Shown here in pieces: positions 55,795 through 64,000 of a stretch of 64,000 bases of DNA. Below the pieces are notes generated by a model that saw only the letters and a program-made list of their open reading frames with translations, made no database searches and was not told the DNA's origin. The stretch comes from Haematococcus lacustris (Eukaryota; Chlorophyta; Chlorophyceae; Chlamydomonadales; Haematococcaceae). The DNA lies in contig JASKMD010000019.1 in NCBI GenBank assembly GCA_030144725.1, positions 849,310-913,309 of the forward strand, in the 5' to 3' direction. Position 1 is the first letter of the stretch; each line of letters begins with the position of its first letter. The translations under genes were made by a program, and so were the position numbers.

Positions 55795-58700
55795 TCAGGC
55801 TGGAACGACGGGGAAGGGGACGGGCCACTGCAAGGAAAGGCGAACAAACAGCTCTCCCGCCCCCTGCGCCCTGCCCTCCCCCTGCCTAGGCCTCCCTGCT
55901 GCCCTCTCCTCCTCCACTCCTCCTGCCCCAACCCTCCCCTCTGCCCCCTCCTGCCCTCCCCTCCGCTCCCTCCTAGGCTGCGTGGCAAACCAGCCCCCCG
56001 ACGCCTCGGGCCACAACTGGTCGAAGAGGGCAGCGTCCAGCTCCGGGTCCTTGCCCTTGAACCAGGTGGAGGGCACAGCGCCGCAGAGGCCCACGCGGAT
56101 GTCCCTCCCCACCCGATGCCAGTCACGCTTGACGGCCGTGGCGAGGGTGGAGATGACCTCCTCCACGACCCGCCTCGCCACCTGCTGTGGCTGCAGGGCT
56201 GTAGCGGCTCCTGAGCTGCGGAGGCGCCACACTGCGCCCAGGTAGGCAACGCGCAGCCGCAGCCACAGCAGGCTGTCAGGGGGCTGAAAGGGGGGGGCTT
56301 CGCCGCGGGTGGGGCGCCCACTGAGGAGCAGCATGGCGTCGCCCGAGGGGGGGCGGGTGCCTGTGAGGCGCCCGTACACGTCCAGCACCCACTCCCAGGC
56401 TGGGACCACGGCGGGGCAGGTCATGAAGGCGTGGGTTAGAGTCTCCAGGGGCCCCGGCTGGCAGAAGCGGCAGGCGGACGAGCCTGGGGCAGCCGCACCC
56501 TTGAGGATGTGGCCCCACAAGGCCCTCACCATGAGGCTGGCGTGAAGCACCCGCCAGGCCACGATGACGTGCTCCCGACGGAGGGTGGGGTCTAGCAGCT
56601 CCTTCCACACCTTCGCACACGGCTGGCCCGCCTGAACACCCACAGCCAGCTGGTCCACCGTGTCGGCCCGCGGGGCGGGCTGACCAACTGGCTGCCTGCC
56701 CCCACGCCGCTGGTGGGCCTCCAGCTGCCGCTCAGCCCGCTGGGCCGCCCTCATCTGCGGCGAGGGTCGCTGGTGCGCCCTGGCGGAGGTGTCCAGCCAG
56801 CGAGGCGGTTGGCTGCCCTGCACCTCCTCGGGGAGCCGCTCCTCCGCATCCCTGCCCTGCTGTTCCCGCTCCCCCGCTGCCCCCTGGTCTGCCACCTGCT
56901 GCGCGCTAGCCTCCCACTTGAGCTCCAGCTCCCTCAGGGCTCCATCAGCCACCGCTGCCACCTCCGGTTCACCCGCTGCCCGGGGGGGGCGCACACCCCA
57001 CAGCGCAGGCCACAGGCCCCCACTGGGTGGGTAGAGGGGGTCGGCACTGACGCGCTGAAGCTGGTGGAGGCGCACCCTGGCATGCTTGACCGAGAAGTCC
57101 AGCAGGGTGGTGGTGCCCACGCCCCACACCTGAGGGTCCAGCTGCAGGTGAGCCCAGGGGCCCAAGAGCCACTCCTCCTTAGGCCAGGTGCCAGGCCCCT
57201 CGTCAGCTGGGCCGACAGCCTGCCCTCCCGCCCCGCCCCCTGCGCCCCTACGCCCTCCACCTCCTCCACGCCCTCGCCCCCTGCCCCCGCCCCGCCCCCT
57301 TGCCCGCCCCCCTCCCCTGCCCGCCCCCCTGGCCCCTCCTAGCTCCTGCCCTTGAGCCTGCTCCTGCGCCATGTGACGCTGGGCGGGTAGAGGTCGGAGG
57401 TGGATGGCTCGCTCCTCCGGGGTCAGCCTGTAGCTGGGCTTGTTGAGCCGGGCCACCGCTGCTGGCTCCCAGGCCGCCCCCTCCTCCGCCCAGAAAGCCC
57501 CTAGGGGACCCTGCCCTGTGGGGTCTAGGGGGTAGAGGCGGCCGTTGGGGCCCACCCAGTGGGAGGGCTGGAGCAGGGGGGTGCGTCGCATCACAAACCC
57601 CACCCCTGGCCCAACCCTCAGGCACTCCCACTCCGGCCGTGGAGGCTGCAAGCGGTCCACCATGCCCTGCCAGGGCTCGGGGAGGCAAGCCCTGACCAGA
57701 TCCGCAGCCCAGCGGGCCTCCCCCTCCAGCTGGGGGCTGTGGAGGGCCTCCCTAACGTGGCGGACGTGGGTCCATCCCTGCTCAGCTGCTGCCTCCCTTG
57801 CTGCTGGGTTCATGCGGACTTGCGCGTTGTACCACAGCGGCTCCGCCAGCACCGAGAAGAAGGACTGGCTAGCGGGGGGCACCGCACGGAACAGCTTGAG
57901 CTCAGCCAGGGCCGCCACGTGAGCTTGCAGCCGCGGGCTGATGCCTCGCGAGGGGGGGGCGGTGGGGTCGGTGATGACCCACGTGCTGAGGCCGTGGGAG
58001 GGGTCTGCCAGCAGGCTGTGGGTCAGAGGCTGCCAGGGTCGAACCCTGGGCGACCAGAGCTGGGCCAGCATCTTCGCCAGCATGGCCGTGCTGGTGACCC
58101 CCAGGTCGGGAAGCCCCACCCCTCCCTCCCCCCGGGGCATCACGCAGATGGCCTTGCTAGGGTAGAGGCGGCTGCTGTTGGGGCTGCGCTCCTGGGGCAG
58201 GTCTGAGGCTGCCACAAAGCGGTTGACAGCCAAGGCCATGGCTTGCGCCAGAGGAGCGGAGGGTTGCACGAAGGCCATCTGGTAGATGGACTTGGAGGCC
58301 AGGCACTGCTGTGCCACCTGCACCCGCCCCAGGAGGTTGAGGCCTTGGGGCCGCCAAGGCAGGGAGGCTGCCATCATGGCCGCGGCCGCCTCACCGAAGG
58401 CGGCCTCGCTGGTGGCAGTGTAGGAGGCCGCCCCAAGAGGGACCCCCAGGTGGCGCACGGGCACCCCCACTCGGACAGCTGGGATGACCACCTCCGGCTC
58501 CTGCTCCCCACCCTGCTCCCGCCCGCCCGCCTGCTGCCCTTGCCCGCCACCTTCCCCCGGCCCACCCCCTAGCCCCTGCTCGCCCACCTGCCCCTGCCCG
58601 CCCCCTTCCCACCCGTCACCCCCCCTCCCTCCCCGCCCCGCGCCCTCGGGGCCCGAGCCCTCCTGGTTACCCGGCCCAGGCTCTGGCTGGGCGCACGGCA

Positions 58701-61700
58701 GGGCTGAGCTCTTGCTCACGCTAAGCGCAGGGCCCCCAGCAGCGCGGAACAGGCCCAGGGCCTCCACTACCACCTTCCCGTCTCTGACCCGATCGAGCAC
58801 CACGATGGTGAGGTCGTCCGCATACTCCTTGGAGGGGAGCGCTGGGGTGAGGGCAGCCCTGTGCATGGCCAGAGGGCTGGAGGGGATGGTGGGGGTGCTG
58901 ATGCGGCCTGTCAGCTGGAGCGAGCTGAGGTAGCTGACCAGCGGCTGGAGCACGATGCACCAGTAGAGCGGGGAGGCCCCGCTGCCCTGCAGCAGCCCCG
59001 ACGCAAGGGGGAAGCTGTCGGTGAGGTGGCCATTGACCAGCACCTGGCTCGTGGCACCCCGGTGCAGCAGCTGAGCCCAGCGCACATGCCCCTCCCGGCA
59101 AAACCCCATGGCCTCCATCGTGTCCTGGAGCAAGCCCCAGGACACGTTGTCATAGGCCCCCGCCAGGTCCAGCAACAACAGCCAGGCTGGGCTGCCCCGC
59201 TGGTGCAGGTATTCCAGCAGGCCCAGGTGGAACTGCACGCTGTCGCTGATGTCCCTGCCCAGGATGAAGGCCGATTGAGAGGGGGACACCAGCAGGTCCA
59301 AGGGCAGCTGCAGCCGGTCCTCCACTGCCCTGGCCACCAGGCGCACGTCGCAGTTGAGGAGCGTGATGGGGCGGTAGCCGGCCACCTGGTCCCTCGGCTT
59401 GCCAGCCTTGGGCACGAGGGTGATGATGCCGGTCAGGAACTCAGCCAGCGGGGCAGGGTCAGTGGTGTCTGCCAGGGCCTCTTGCAACATGGCCCGCAGC
59501 GGCCGCCCTAGCTCCACCCACAGCCGGTCGTAGACCTCCATGGGCAGCCCATCTAGCCCCGGGGCCTTGCTGTGCGCGCAGCCCTGCAGAGCCCGGCCCA
59601 GCTCCTCCTCTGACAGCATAGGGCTGCCATTGGGGCCCTCAGCAGCCCTGGCCTGGGTGGGGGTGAGGTGGGAGGTGAGGCTGCCGAGCAGCGTGGCGCG
59701 CGCAGCTGTGTCCACCGGCTTGGCTGCGTAGACTCCGGTAGGCTCTTCGGCTGAGTAGTGCTGCTGGAAAGCCCTGCACGCTGCCTTCACCCCGGCCGGT
59801 GTGGTGAGGTCTGCTGGCTGACCTGGCTGGCCGGGGAGCTGGAGAGAGGAGATGAGGGTGGGGGTGTGCGCGGGCTGGTCGCGATGGTAGAAGTAGAAGG
59901 AGGAGCGGTCGCCGTAGTACTGGTCGAGGACTGCGCTGGCCAGCAGAGACTGCTGGGCCCCCTGCTCCCTCGCCCCCACACCCGCCAGGGCTGCGGCCTC
60001 TCCCAGGTGCTGCGCAGCCTGCACCTCAGCCTCCCCCTCTCGCTCCACCCGCACCAGCTGCCGCACGAGGTGAGCCCTGGCCACTGCTGCCGCCTTCTCC
60101 CTGCGCTGCTGCAGGTCACGCTGCGCGCGGCGCTGGGCCCGCAGAAAGTGCTGGGCACGCATGGCCATGCCCTGCTTGATGCGGGCCCACCTGGCCCTGT
60201 GCCCATCCCTAGGCAGCCCCAGCTGACTCGCAGCCTCGTGGTGATGTGCCTCCGCCTGTAGGAAGACCTTGAGGCAGTCCAGCAGGTCAGGGTTGTCGAG
60301 GTGGGCGGGGTGCAGCTGCCAGGGAGCGGGGACGGTGAGAGGCAGATCGGGGGGGCACACTGCCACTGACACGGGCCGGTGGTCGGTGGGCACAGGCAGC
60401 ACCCCCTGGATGGCGCTGTCCATCTGCCACTGCACCAGCTCCTCCGAGATGTACCACCGGTCGAGGCGCGCACCCGTCTGCCAACGCTCGCTGAAGTGGG
60501 TGAGGTCTCTCTTGGAGGGGTGCAGATGGCGCCACGGGTCCACCAGACCCCGCTCAGCCACCAGCTGCCGCAGCTGCTCCGCCCCCTGGCCCCGGCTGCC
60601 CACCCAGGCCTCCCCATGCTGCGAGCCCTGCGGAATGCCCACTCTGTCCACGGGGGCTAGGATGCAGTTGAAGTCGCCCCCCATGAGGAGGAGGCGGCGG
60701 TCGGCGGCTGGCGGGAGGCAAGCGGGGAGGCACTCTGCGTAGAACGCTGGCCGCTCTGCCTGCTGCGCCGGGGCGTACACGCACACTAGGGACACCGGCC
60801 TGCCTGCGAGCTCCCCGTCTACCCGCAGCACCCGCCCCTGGGCTCCCTCTGCCTGCAGCTGCACCTGGGTGCACCCCTGGAGGATGGTGGAGGGCTTGAC
60901 CAAAACCAGGCAGCCTTGGGAGCTGCCGGTGCCGGGGGTGTAAAACCACTGCCCCCGCCAGGCGGGCTTGGCCCCCGATTGGGCTTCTGCCCACTGCCAC
61001 ACGCTCTCCGCCCTATGGCACTCTTGAAGGAACACCACTTGCGCCGGGCTGTCAGCGGCCCAGTCAAGCAGGGCCTGCAGTTTGTGCGGCTGGGCAAGGC
61101 CCTGCACGTTGAGGGTGACTGCCAAGAACCTGGCGGCCACACCTGGGCGCTGCATGGCTAGTCCTGGCTTGCCCCCGCGCGGGCTACGCGTGTGTGGAGG
61201 AGGGCGGGTGGGCTGGGAAGGGGAGGCGGGCCTGGCAAAGGAGGAGGGCCGGGGGGGGGGGGGCGGGGGGGCCTCAATGCACGCCAACTTGGCCCCCGGG
61301 CGGCGCAGGCGGATCCGAGGCTCACGCGAATAGATGGCCAGCGGGGGCCGCAGGGGCAGGGGACCGAGCTGCTCGACCTCCTCCCCAAGCTGAGCTGCCT
61401 GCTCGGGCTGCTGCCGCTTAGGCACCCTCAACCTCCCCTCCCGGGGCCCTGCTGACTCAACTACAGGGCTGTCAGAGGAGGCCCCCAGCGAGCTGGCCAG
61501 GCTAGCAGAGGGGCTGAGCAACCCGTAGCGGCGCACGTGTGGGGACCCATGGCCCAGCTGCGCAGCACGCTGCCTGCCAGCTTGCTGGTGCCCAGCACGC
61601 CGTGCCTCCCACTCCTCAGAGCTGGAACCGGAAGAGGGAATGCCATACCGGCGCCGGCTAGGCCCCCCTCTGGCTGGCTGGGTAGCTGGCTGCGTGATGC

Positions 61701-64000
61701 CTCGCCTCGACCTACACTGAGCCACCCGCTGCCGCTCCTCCCGCCTAGCCCTCCTGTCATCCGGGGAGGGGCGCGGAGGTGCCCTCGCGGCGGTGTCAAG
61801 CCAGCGGGGAGGCTGACTACCCTGCAGCTCACCGGGCCCAACCCGCACCGTGCCGAGCCGGGTGCCCAGCCCGGTGGAGGGACCAAGCTCCTGGGCTGGG
61901 AGAGGGGCAACTGCGCCAGGCCCCGTGACCTCCGTGCGGCAAGGAGCGGTGTGGGCCGCTGCCTCGGCGTCCATGGGGTCAAGGGAGGGAGAGCTGGCGG
62001 AAGGTTCCCCACCCACCCACTGCCCGGCTGCGGCTAGGCCCCTAGCTGTGGCAGCTCTCAGCTTACGGGCAGCGAGCTTGCCCTTGGAGGCCAGCACCGC
62101 GCCCTTAAAAAGGGCCTTGCCCAGCAACCCCAAGTGCCCCGGGGAGCGCGGAGAGGCTGATGGGGGATTACCGGCAAGGGAGCCAGTGGCAACAGACCCC
62201 TCAAGAGGCACGGGATGGACAGCGGGAGGATAACCAAGGGGGGAAGGGGCGGCCCAAGGGGGGTTCAGGGGGGCAGAGAGCTGCTGGGGGGGAAGAGGGA
62301 TGTGGGGGAGATGCACCCCTCGGGGCGGGACAGAGCAAGGCGCATGCGCTCGGGACACAAAAGCCCCCTGGGCGCTGGGCTGGAAGATGGTGGGCGTAGG
62401 GAAGAGGGTAGGGAGCACGGGTCGGGTAAGGCGAGGGCGATCCAAAACCATCGGAGAAGGCACGGCCCCAGCCCCAGCCCCAGCCCCAGCCCCAGCCCCA
62501 GCCCCAGCCCCAGCCCCAGCCCCAGCCCCAGCCCCAGCCCCAGCCCCAGCCCCAGCCCCAGCCCCAGCCCCAGCCCCAGCCCCAGCCCCAGCCCCAGCCC
62601 TAGCCCCAGCCCCAGCCCCAGCCCCAGCCCCAGCCAGAGCCCCAGCCCCAGCCCCAGCCCCAGCCCCAGCCCCAGCCCCAGCCCCAGCCCCAGCCCCAGC
62701 CCCAGCCCCAGCCCCAGCCCCAGCCCCAGCCCCAGCCCCAGCCCCAGCCCCAGCCCCAGCCCCAGCCCCAGCCCCAGCCCCAGCCCCAGCCCCAGCCCCA
62801 GCCCCAGCCCCAGCCCCAGCCCCAGCCCCAGCCCCAGACCCAGACCCAGACCCAGCCCCAGCCCCAGCCCCAGCCCCAGCCCCAGCCCCAGCCCCAGACC
62901 CAGCCCCAGCCCCAGCCCCAGCCCGCGCCCCAGCCCCAGCCCGCTGCTGCTGCTGCTGCTGCTGGTGCTGCTGTTGCCGGTGCTGTTGCCGCTGCGGCTG
63001 CTGCTGTTGCTGTTGCTGCTGCGCTACAGGCACCATCCTCGCCCCCTCTGTGCCAGCAGTGCCACCCCCTGCTGAGGTGCGCTGGTGAGGAGTGGCGGAA
63101 GCCTGCGGCTGACTAGCTGTGATAGCCCTGCCGTCCAGCGACTCTGCCCCTCCGCAATCGGGCCGAGTGGCCTCGTCTTGGGTAGCAGCGGGCGAGGCGG
63201 AGGGGGAGGAGAGGAGAGCTGATAGCAGCTCCGGCTGAGGGTCTAGGGTGCTCCTACCGGCTCGGAGGGCCCTGCTAGCGGCGGAGAACACGACGGCTAG
63301 AGCCTTGGCCCCCACATCCCCCGACTTACCTCCGGTGGAGCTGGTCATGTCCAAGCGGGGAAGAAGGGACCTCCTGCCTCGTGTAGGAGCTGCTGCACCG
63401 CCAAGCTGGAAAGGTCGACTCGCGGGCCCCTGACCAGAGGAGGGGGCGGCTGGGCTGCTCGGCGACAGACCCTGCGCCTCCTTCTCCCCCGGCTGCGCTG
63501 ACTCACCCCTTGAGCACACCCGGGCAGCCCAGGACGGGCCCAGCCACGGAGTCCCCCCAGAAAGCTCTGTTGTAGCTGGGCCCCAGGAGCTATCGAACCG
63601 GGAAGGCCTTCCACGGGGCGGAGCAGACGGGTGGATCCCGAGACCCTTGAGCCCTGGCCCTCTAGCCCCTGACTCATCCCCCGCCCCCGTAACAGCCTCT
63701 GTCCCCGCCCCCGCTCCCACCCCAGGGCTGTGCTGCTGCTGCTGCTGCTGGGTCACCTGGGCGCCCTGCGCCACCCGGGCCCCCTCATCCCCAGCGGTGC
63801 CACCCCCATCTGAGGTGCGCTGGAGGGGGGCGGCAGCAGCTGAGGCAGGGTTAGGGTCCCGGGAGGTAGGGCTGTGCTGCTGCCGCTGCTGGACCACCCG
63901 GGCGCCCTGCACCACCCGGGCCCCCTCATCCCCAGCCGTGCCACCCCCAACTGAGGTGCGCTGGAGGGGGGCGGCAGCAGCTGAGGCAGGATTAGGGTCC
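55795..64000 (-). CDS. LINE B polyprotein, partial (N-terminus outside window)
   Basis: The open frame runs from the window edge to the stop at 55795-55797, about 2,735 codons. It corresponds to roughly residue 657 onward of the LINE A protein. It has the endonuclease (LNVQGL near 61113, LQECH near 61020, GGDFN near 60672, TDH near 60383), the RT (LLDLAGAYD near 59168, YADD near 58822) and the CCHC knuckle near 56420-56472, all intact. Reactions would be as for LINE A: target nicking and target-primed reverse transcription. The Gly-to-Glu and Ala-to-Thr changes lie outside the catalytic motifs. An intact second copy supports recent activity or very recent segmental duplication. Confidence 0.85.
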   Translation of the reverse strand, partial: DPNPASAAAAPLQRTSVGGGTAGDEGARVVQGARVVQQRQQHSPTSRDPNPASAAAAPLQRTSDGGGTAGDEGARVAQGAQVTQQQQQQHSPGVGAGAGTEAVTGAGDESGARGPGLKGLGIHPSAPPRGRPSRFDSSWGPATTELSGGTPWLGPSWAARVCSRGESAQPGEKEAQGLSPSSPAAPSSGQGPASRPFQLGGAAAPTRGRRSLLPRLDMTSSTGGKSGDVGAKALAVVFSAASRALRAGRSTLDPQPELLSALLSSPSASPAATQDEATRPDCGGAESLDGRAITASQPQASATPHQRTSAGGGTAGTEGARMVPVAQQQQQQQQPQRQQHRQQQHQQQQQQQRAGAGARAGAGAGAGSGAGAGAGAGAGAGAGSGSGSGAGAGAGAGAGAGAGAGAGAGAGAGAGAGAGAGAGAGAGAGAGAGAGAGAGAGAGAGAGAGAGAGALAGAGAGAGAGARAGAGAGAGAGAGAGAGAGAGAGAGAGAGAGAGAGAGAGAGAGAGAVPSPMVLDRPRLTRPVLPTLFPTPTIFQPSAQGAFVSRAHAPCSVPPRGVHLPHIPLPPQQLSAPLNPPWAAPSPLGYPPAVHPVPLEGSVATGSLAGNPPSASPRSPGHLGLLGKALFKGAVLASKGKLAARKLRAATARGLAAAGQWVGGEPSASSPSLDPMDAEAAAHTAPCRTEVTGPGAVAPLPAQELGPSTGLGTRLGTVRVGPGELQGSQPPRWLDTAARAPPRPSPDDRRARREERQRVAQCRSRRGITQPATQPARGGPSRRRYGIPSSGSSSEEWEARRAGHQQAGRQRAAQLGHGSPHVRRYGLLSPSASLASSLGASSDSPVVESAGPREGRLRVPKRQQPEQAAQLGEEVEQLGPLPLRPPLAIYSREPRIRLRRPGAKLACIEAPPPPPPRPSSFARPASPSQPTRPPPHTRSPRGGKPGLAMQRPGVAARFLAVTLNVQGLAQPHKLQALLDWAADSPAQVVFLQECHRAESVWQWAEAQSGAKPAWRGQWFYTPGTGSSQGCLVLVKPSTILQGCTQVQLQAEGAQGRVLRVDGELAGRPVSLVCVYAPAQQAERPAFYAECLPACLPPAADRRLLLMGGDFNCILAPVDRVGIPQGSQHGEAWVGSRGQGAEQLRQLVAERGLVDPWRHLHPSKRDLTHFSERWQTGARLDRWYISEELVQWQMDSAIQGVLPVPTDHRPVSVAVCPPDLPLTVPAPWQLHPAHLDNPDLLDCLKVFLQAEAHHHEAASQLGLPRDGHRARWARIKQGMAMRAQHFLRAQRRAQRDLQQRREKAAAVARAHLVRQLVRVEREGEAEVQAAQHLGEAAALAGVGAREQGAQQSLLASAVLDQYYGDRSSFYFYHRDQPAHTPTLISSLQLPGQPGQPADLTTPAGVKAACRAFQQHYSAEEPTGVYAAKPVDTAARATLLGSLTSHLTPTQARAAEGPNGSPMLSEEELGRALQGCAHSKAPGLDGLPMEVYDRLWVELGRPLRAMLQEALADTTDPAPLAEFLTGIITLVPKAGKPRDQVAGYRPITLLNCDVRLVARAVEDRLQLPLDLLVSPSQSAFILGRDISDSVQFHLGLLEYLHQRGSPAWLLLLDLAGAYDNVSWGLLQDTMEAMGFCREGHVRWAQLLHRGATSQVLVNGHLTDSFPLASGLLQGSGASPLYWCIVLQPLVSYLSSLQLTGRISTPTIPSSPLAMHRAALTPALPSKEYADDLTIVVLDRVRDGKVVVEALGLFRAAGGPALSVSKSSALPCAQPEPGPGNQEGSGPEGAGRGGRGGDGWEGGGQGQVGEQGLGGGPGEGGGQGQQAGGREQGGEQEPEVVIPAVRVGVPVRHLGVPLGAASYTATSEAAFGEAAAAMMAASLPWRPQGLNLLGRVQVAQQCLASKSIYQMAFVQPSAPLAQAMALAVNRFVAASDLPQERSPNSSRLYPSKAICVMPRGEGGVGLPDLGVTSTAMLAKMLAQLWSPRVRPWQPLTHSLLADPSHGLSTWVITDPTAPPSRGISPRLQAHVAALAELKLFRAVPPASQSFFSVLAEPLWYNAQVRMNPAAREAAAEQGWTHVRHVREALHSPQLEGEARWAADLVRACLPEPWQGMVDRLQPPRPEWECLRVGPGVGFVMRRTPLLQPSHWVGPNGRLYPLDPTGQGPLGAFWAEEGAAWEPAAVARLNKPSYRLTPEERAIHLRPLPAQRHMAQEQAQGQELGGARGAGRGGGRARGRGGGRGRGRGGGGGRRGAGGGAGGQAVGPADEGPGTWPKEEWLLGPWAHLQLDPQVWGVGTTTLLDFSVKHARVRLHQLQRVSADPLYPPSGGLWPALWGVRPPRAAGEPEVAAVADGALRELELKWEASAQQVADQGAAGEREQQGRDAEERLPEEVQGSQPPRWLDTSARAHQRPSPQMRAAQRAERQLEAHQRRGGRQPVGQPAPRADTVDQLAVGVQAGQPCAKVWKELLDPTLRREHVIVAWRVLHASLMVRALWGHILKGAAAPGSSACRFCQPGPLETLTHAFMTCPAVVPAWEWVLDVYGRLTGTRPPSGDAMLLLSGRPTRGEAPPFQPPDSLLWLRLRVAYLGAVWRLRSSGAATALQPQQVARRVVEEVISTLATAVKRDWHRVGRDIRVGLCGAVPSTWFKGKDPELDAALFDQLWPEASGGWFATQPRRERRGGQEGAEGRVGAGGVEEERAAGRPRQGEGRAQGAGELFVRLSLQWPVPFPVVPA
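62466..62942 (-). repeat. In-frame CCCCAG hexamer array (LINE B)
   Basis: Homologue of 45942-46406, 12 bp longer. It has three consecutive CCCAGA-type variants near 62835-62850 that code GSGSGSG in the Ala-Gly run. Confidence 0.93.

Larger units (their letters stand above)
55323..64000 (-). mobile_element. LINE B: near-identical second copy, cut by window end
   Basis: It matches LINE A at a constant offset of 16,524 bp (16,536 bp beyond the hexamer array). Three substitutions were noticed by eye: 57499-region CCTAGGGG, 58387-region GCCTCACC (Gly to Glu) and 58912-region TGTCAGC (Ala to Thr). The hexamer tract differs by 12 bp. Poly(A), TGTAA (55350-55354) and 3'UTR are the same. Confidence 0.88.

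Overview
The window looks like a repeat-dominated stretch of a nuclear genome, most likely from a chlorophyte (chlorophycean) green alga. It is very GC-rich, full of CAG-type repeats, and carries L1-like LINEs whose 3' ends have TGTAA about 11 nt before the poly(A) tract, the polyadenylation signal known from Chlamydomonas and Volvox. Haematococcus and Chlamydomonas relatives are plausible; the species is inference. I see no host housekeeping gene, tRNA, rRNA or CRISPR. Nearly every base belongs to a transposable element or a repeat derived from one.

Layout. 1-2062: remnants of LINE-derived repeat units. 2063-2113 and 8526-12082: one older LINE copy (L0), minus strand, split by a foreign insertion and broken by two premature stops. 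2114-8525: the insertion, which reads as two head-to-tail non-autonomous Helitrons, each carrying a long GGGGCAGCAGCAG-type array. The second copy is itself interrupted at 6125-7846 by a pogo-like DNA transposon with terminal inverted repeats and a transposase lacking its catalytic core. 12083-12592: assembly gap. 12593-26864: a head-to-tail array of about 2,335-bp units, each an identically 5'-truncated and internally deleted LINE 3' end, so the retrotransposon has become a macrosatellite. 26865-38520: further LINE fragments, including 2,914-bp versions of the unit. 38799-50347: an apparently complete LINE (LINE A) with one giant ORF. 50348-55322: more 2,914-bp units. 55323-64000: a second, nearly identical LINE (LINE B), cut by the window edge.

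How it fits together. LINE A and B keep every endonuclease and reverse transcriptase motif I could check, so they are candidate autonomous elements. The shorter units are derived from the 3' third of the same family and appear to have spread by unequal exchange and gene conversion rather than by repeated retrotransposition. Nesting order gives relative ages: L0, then the Helitron pair, then pogo. All alignments were made by eye.
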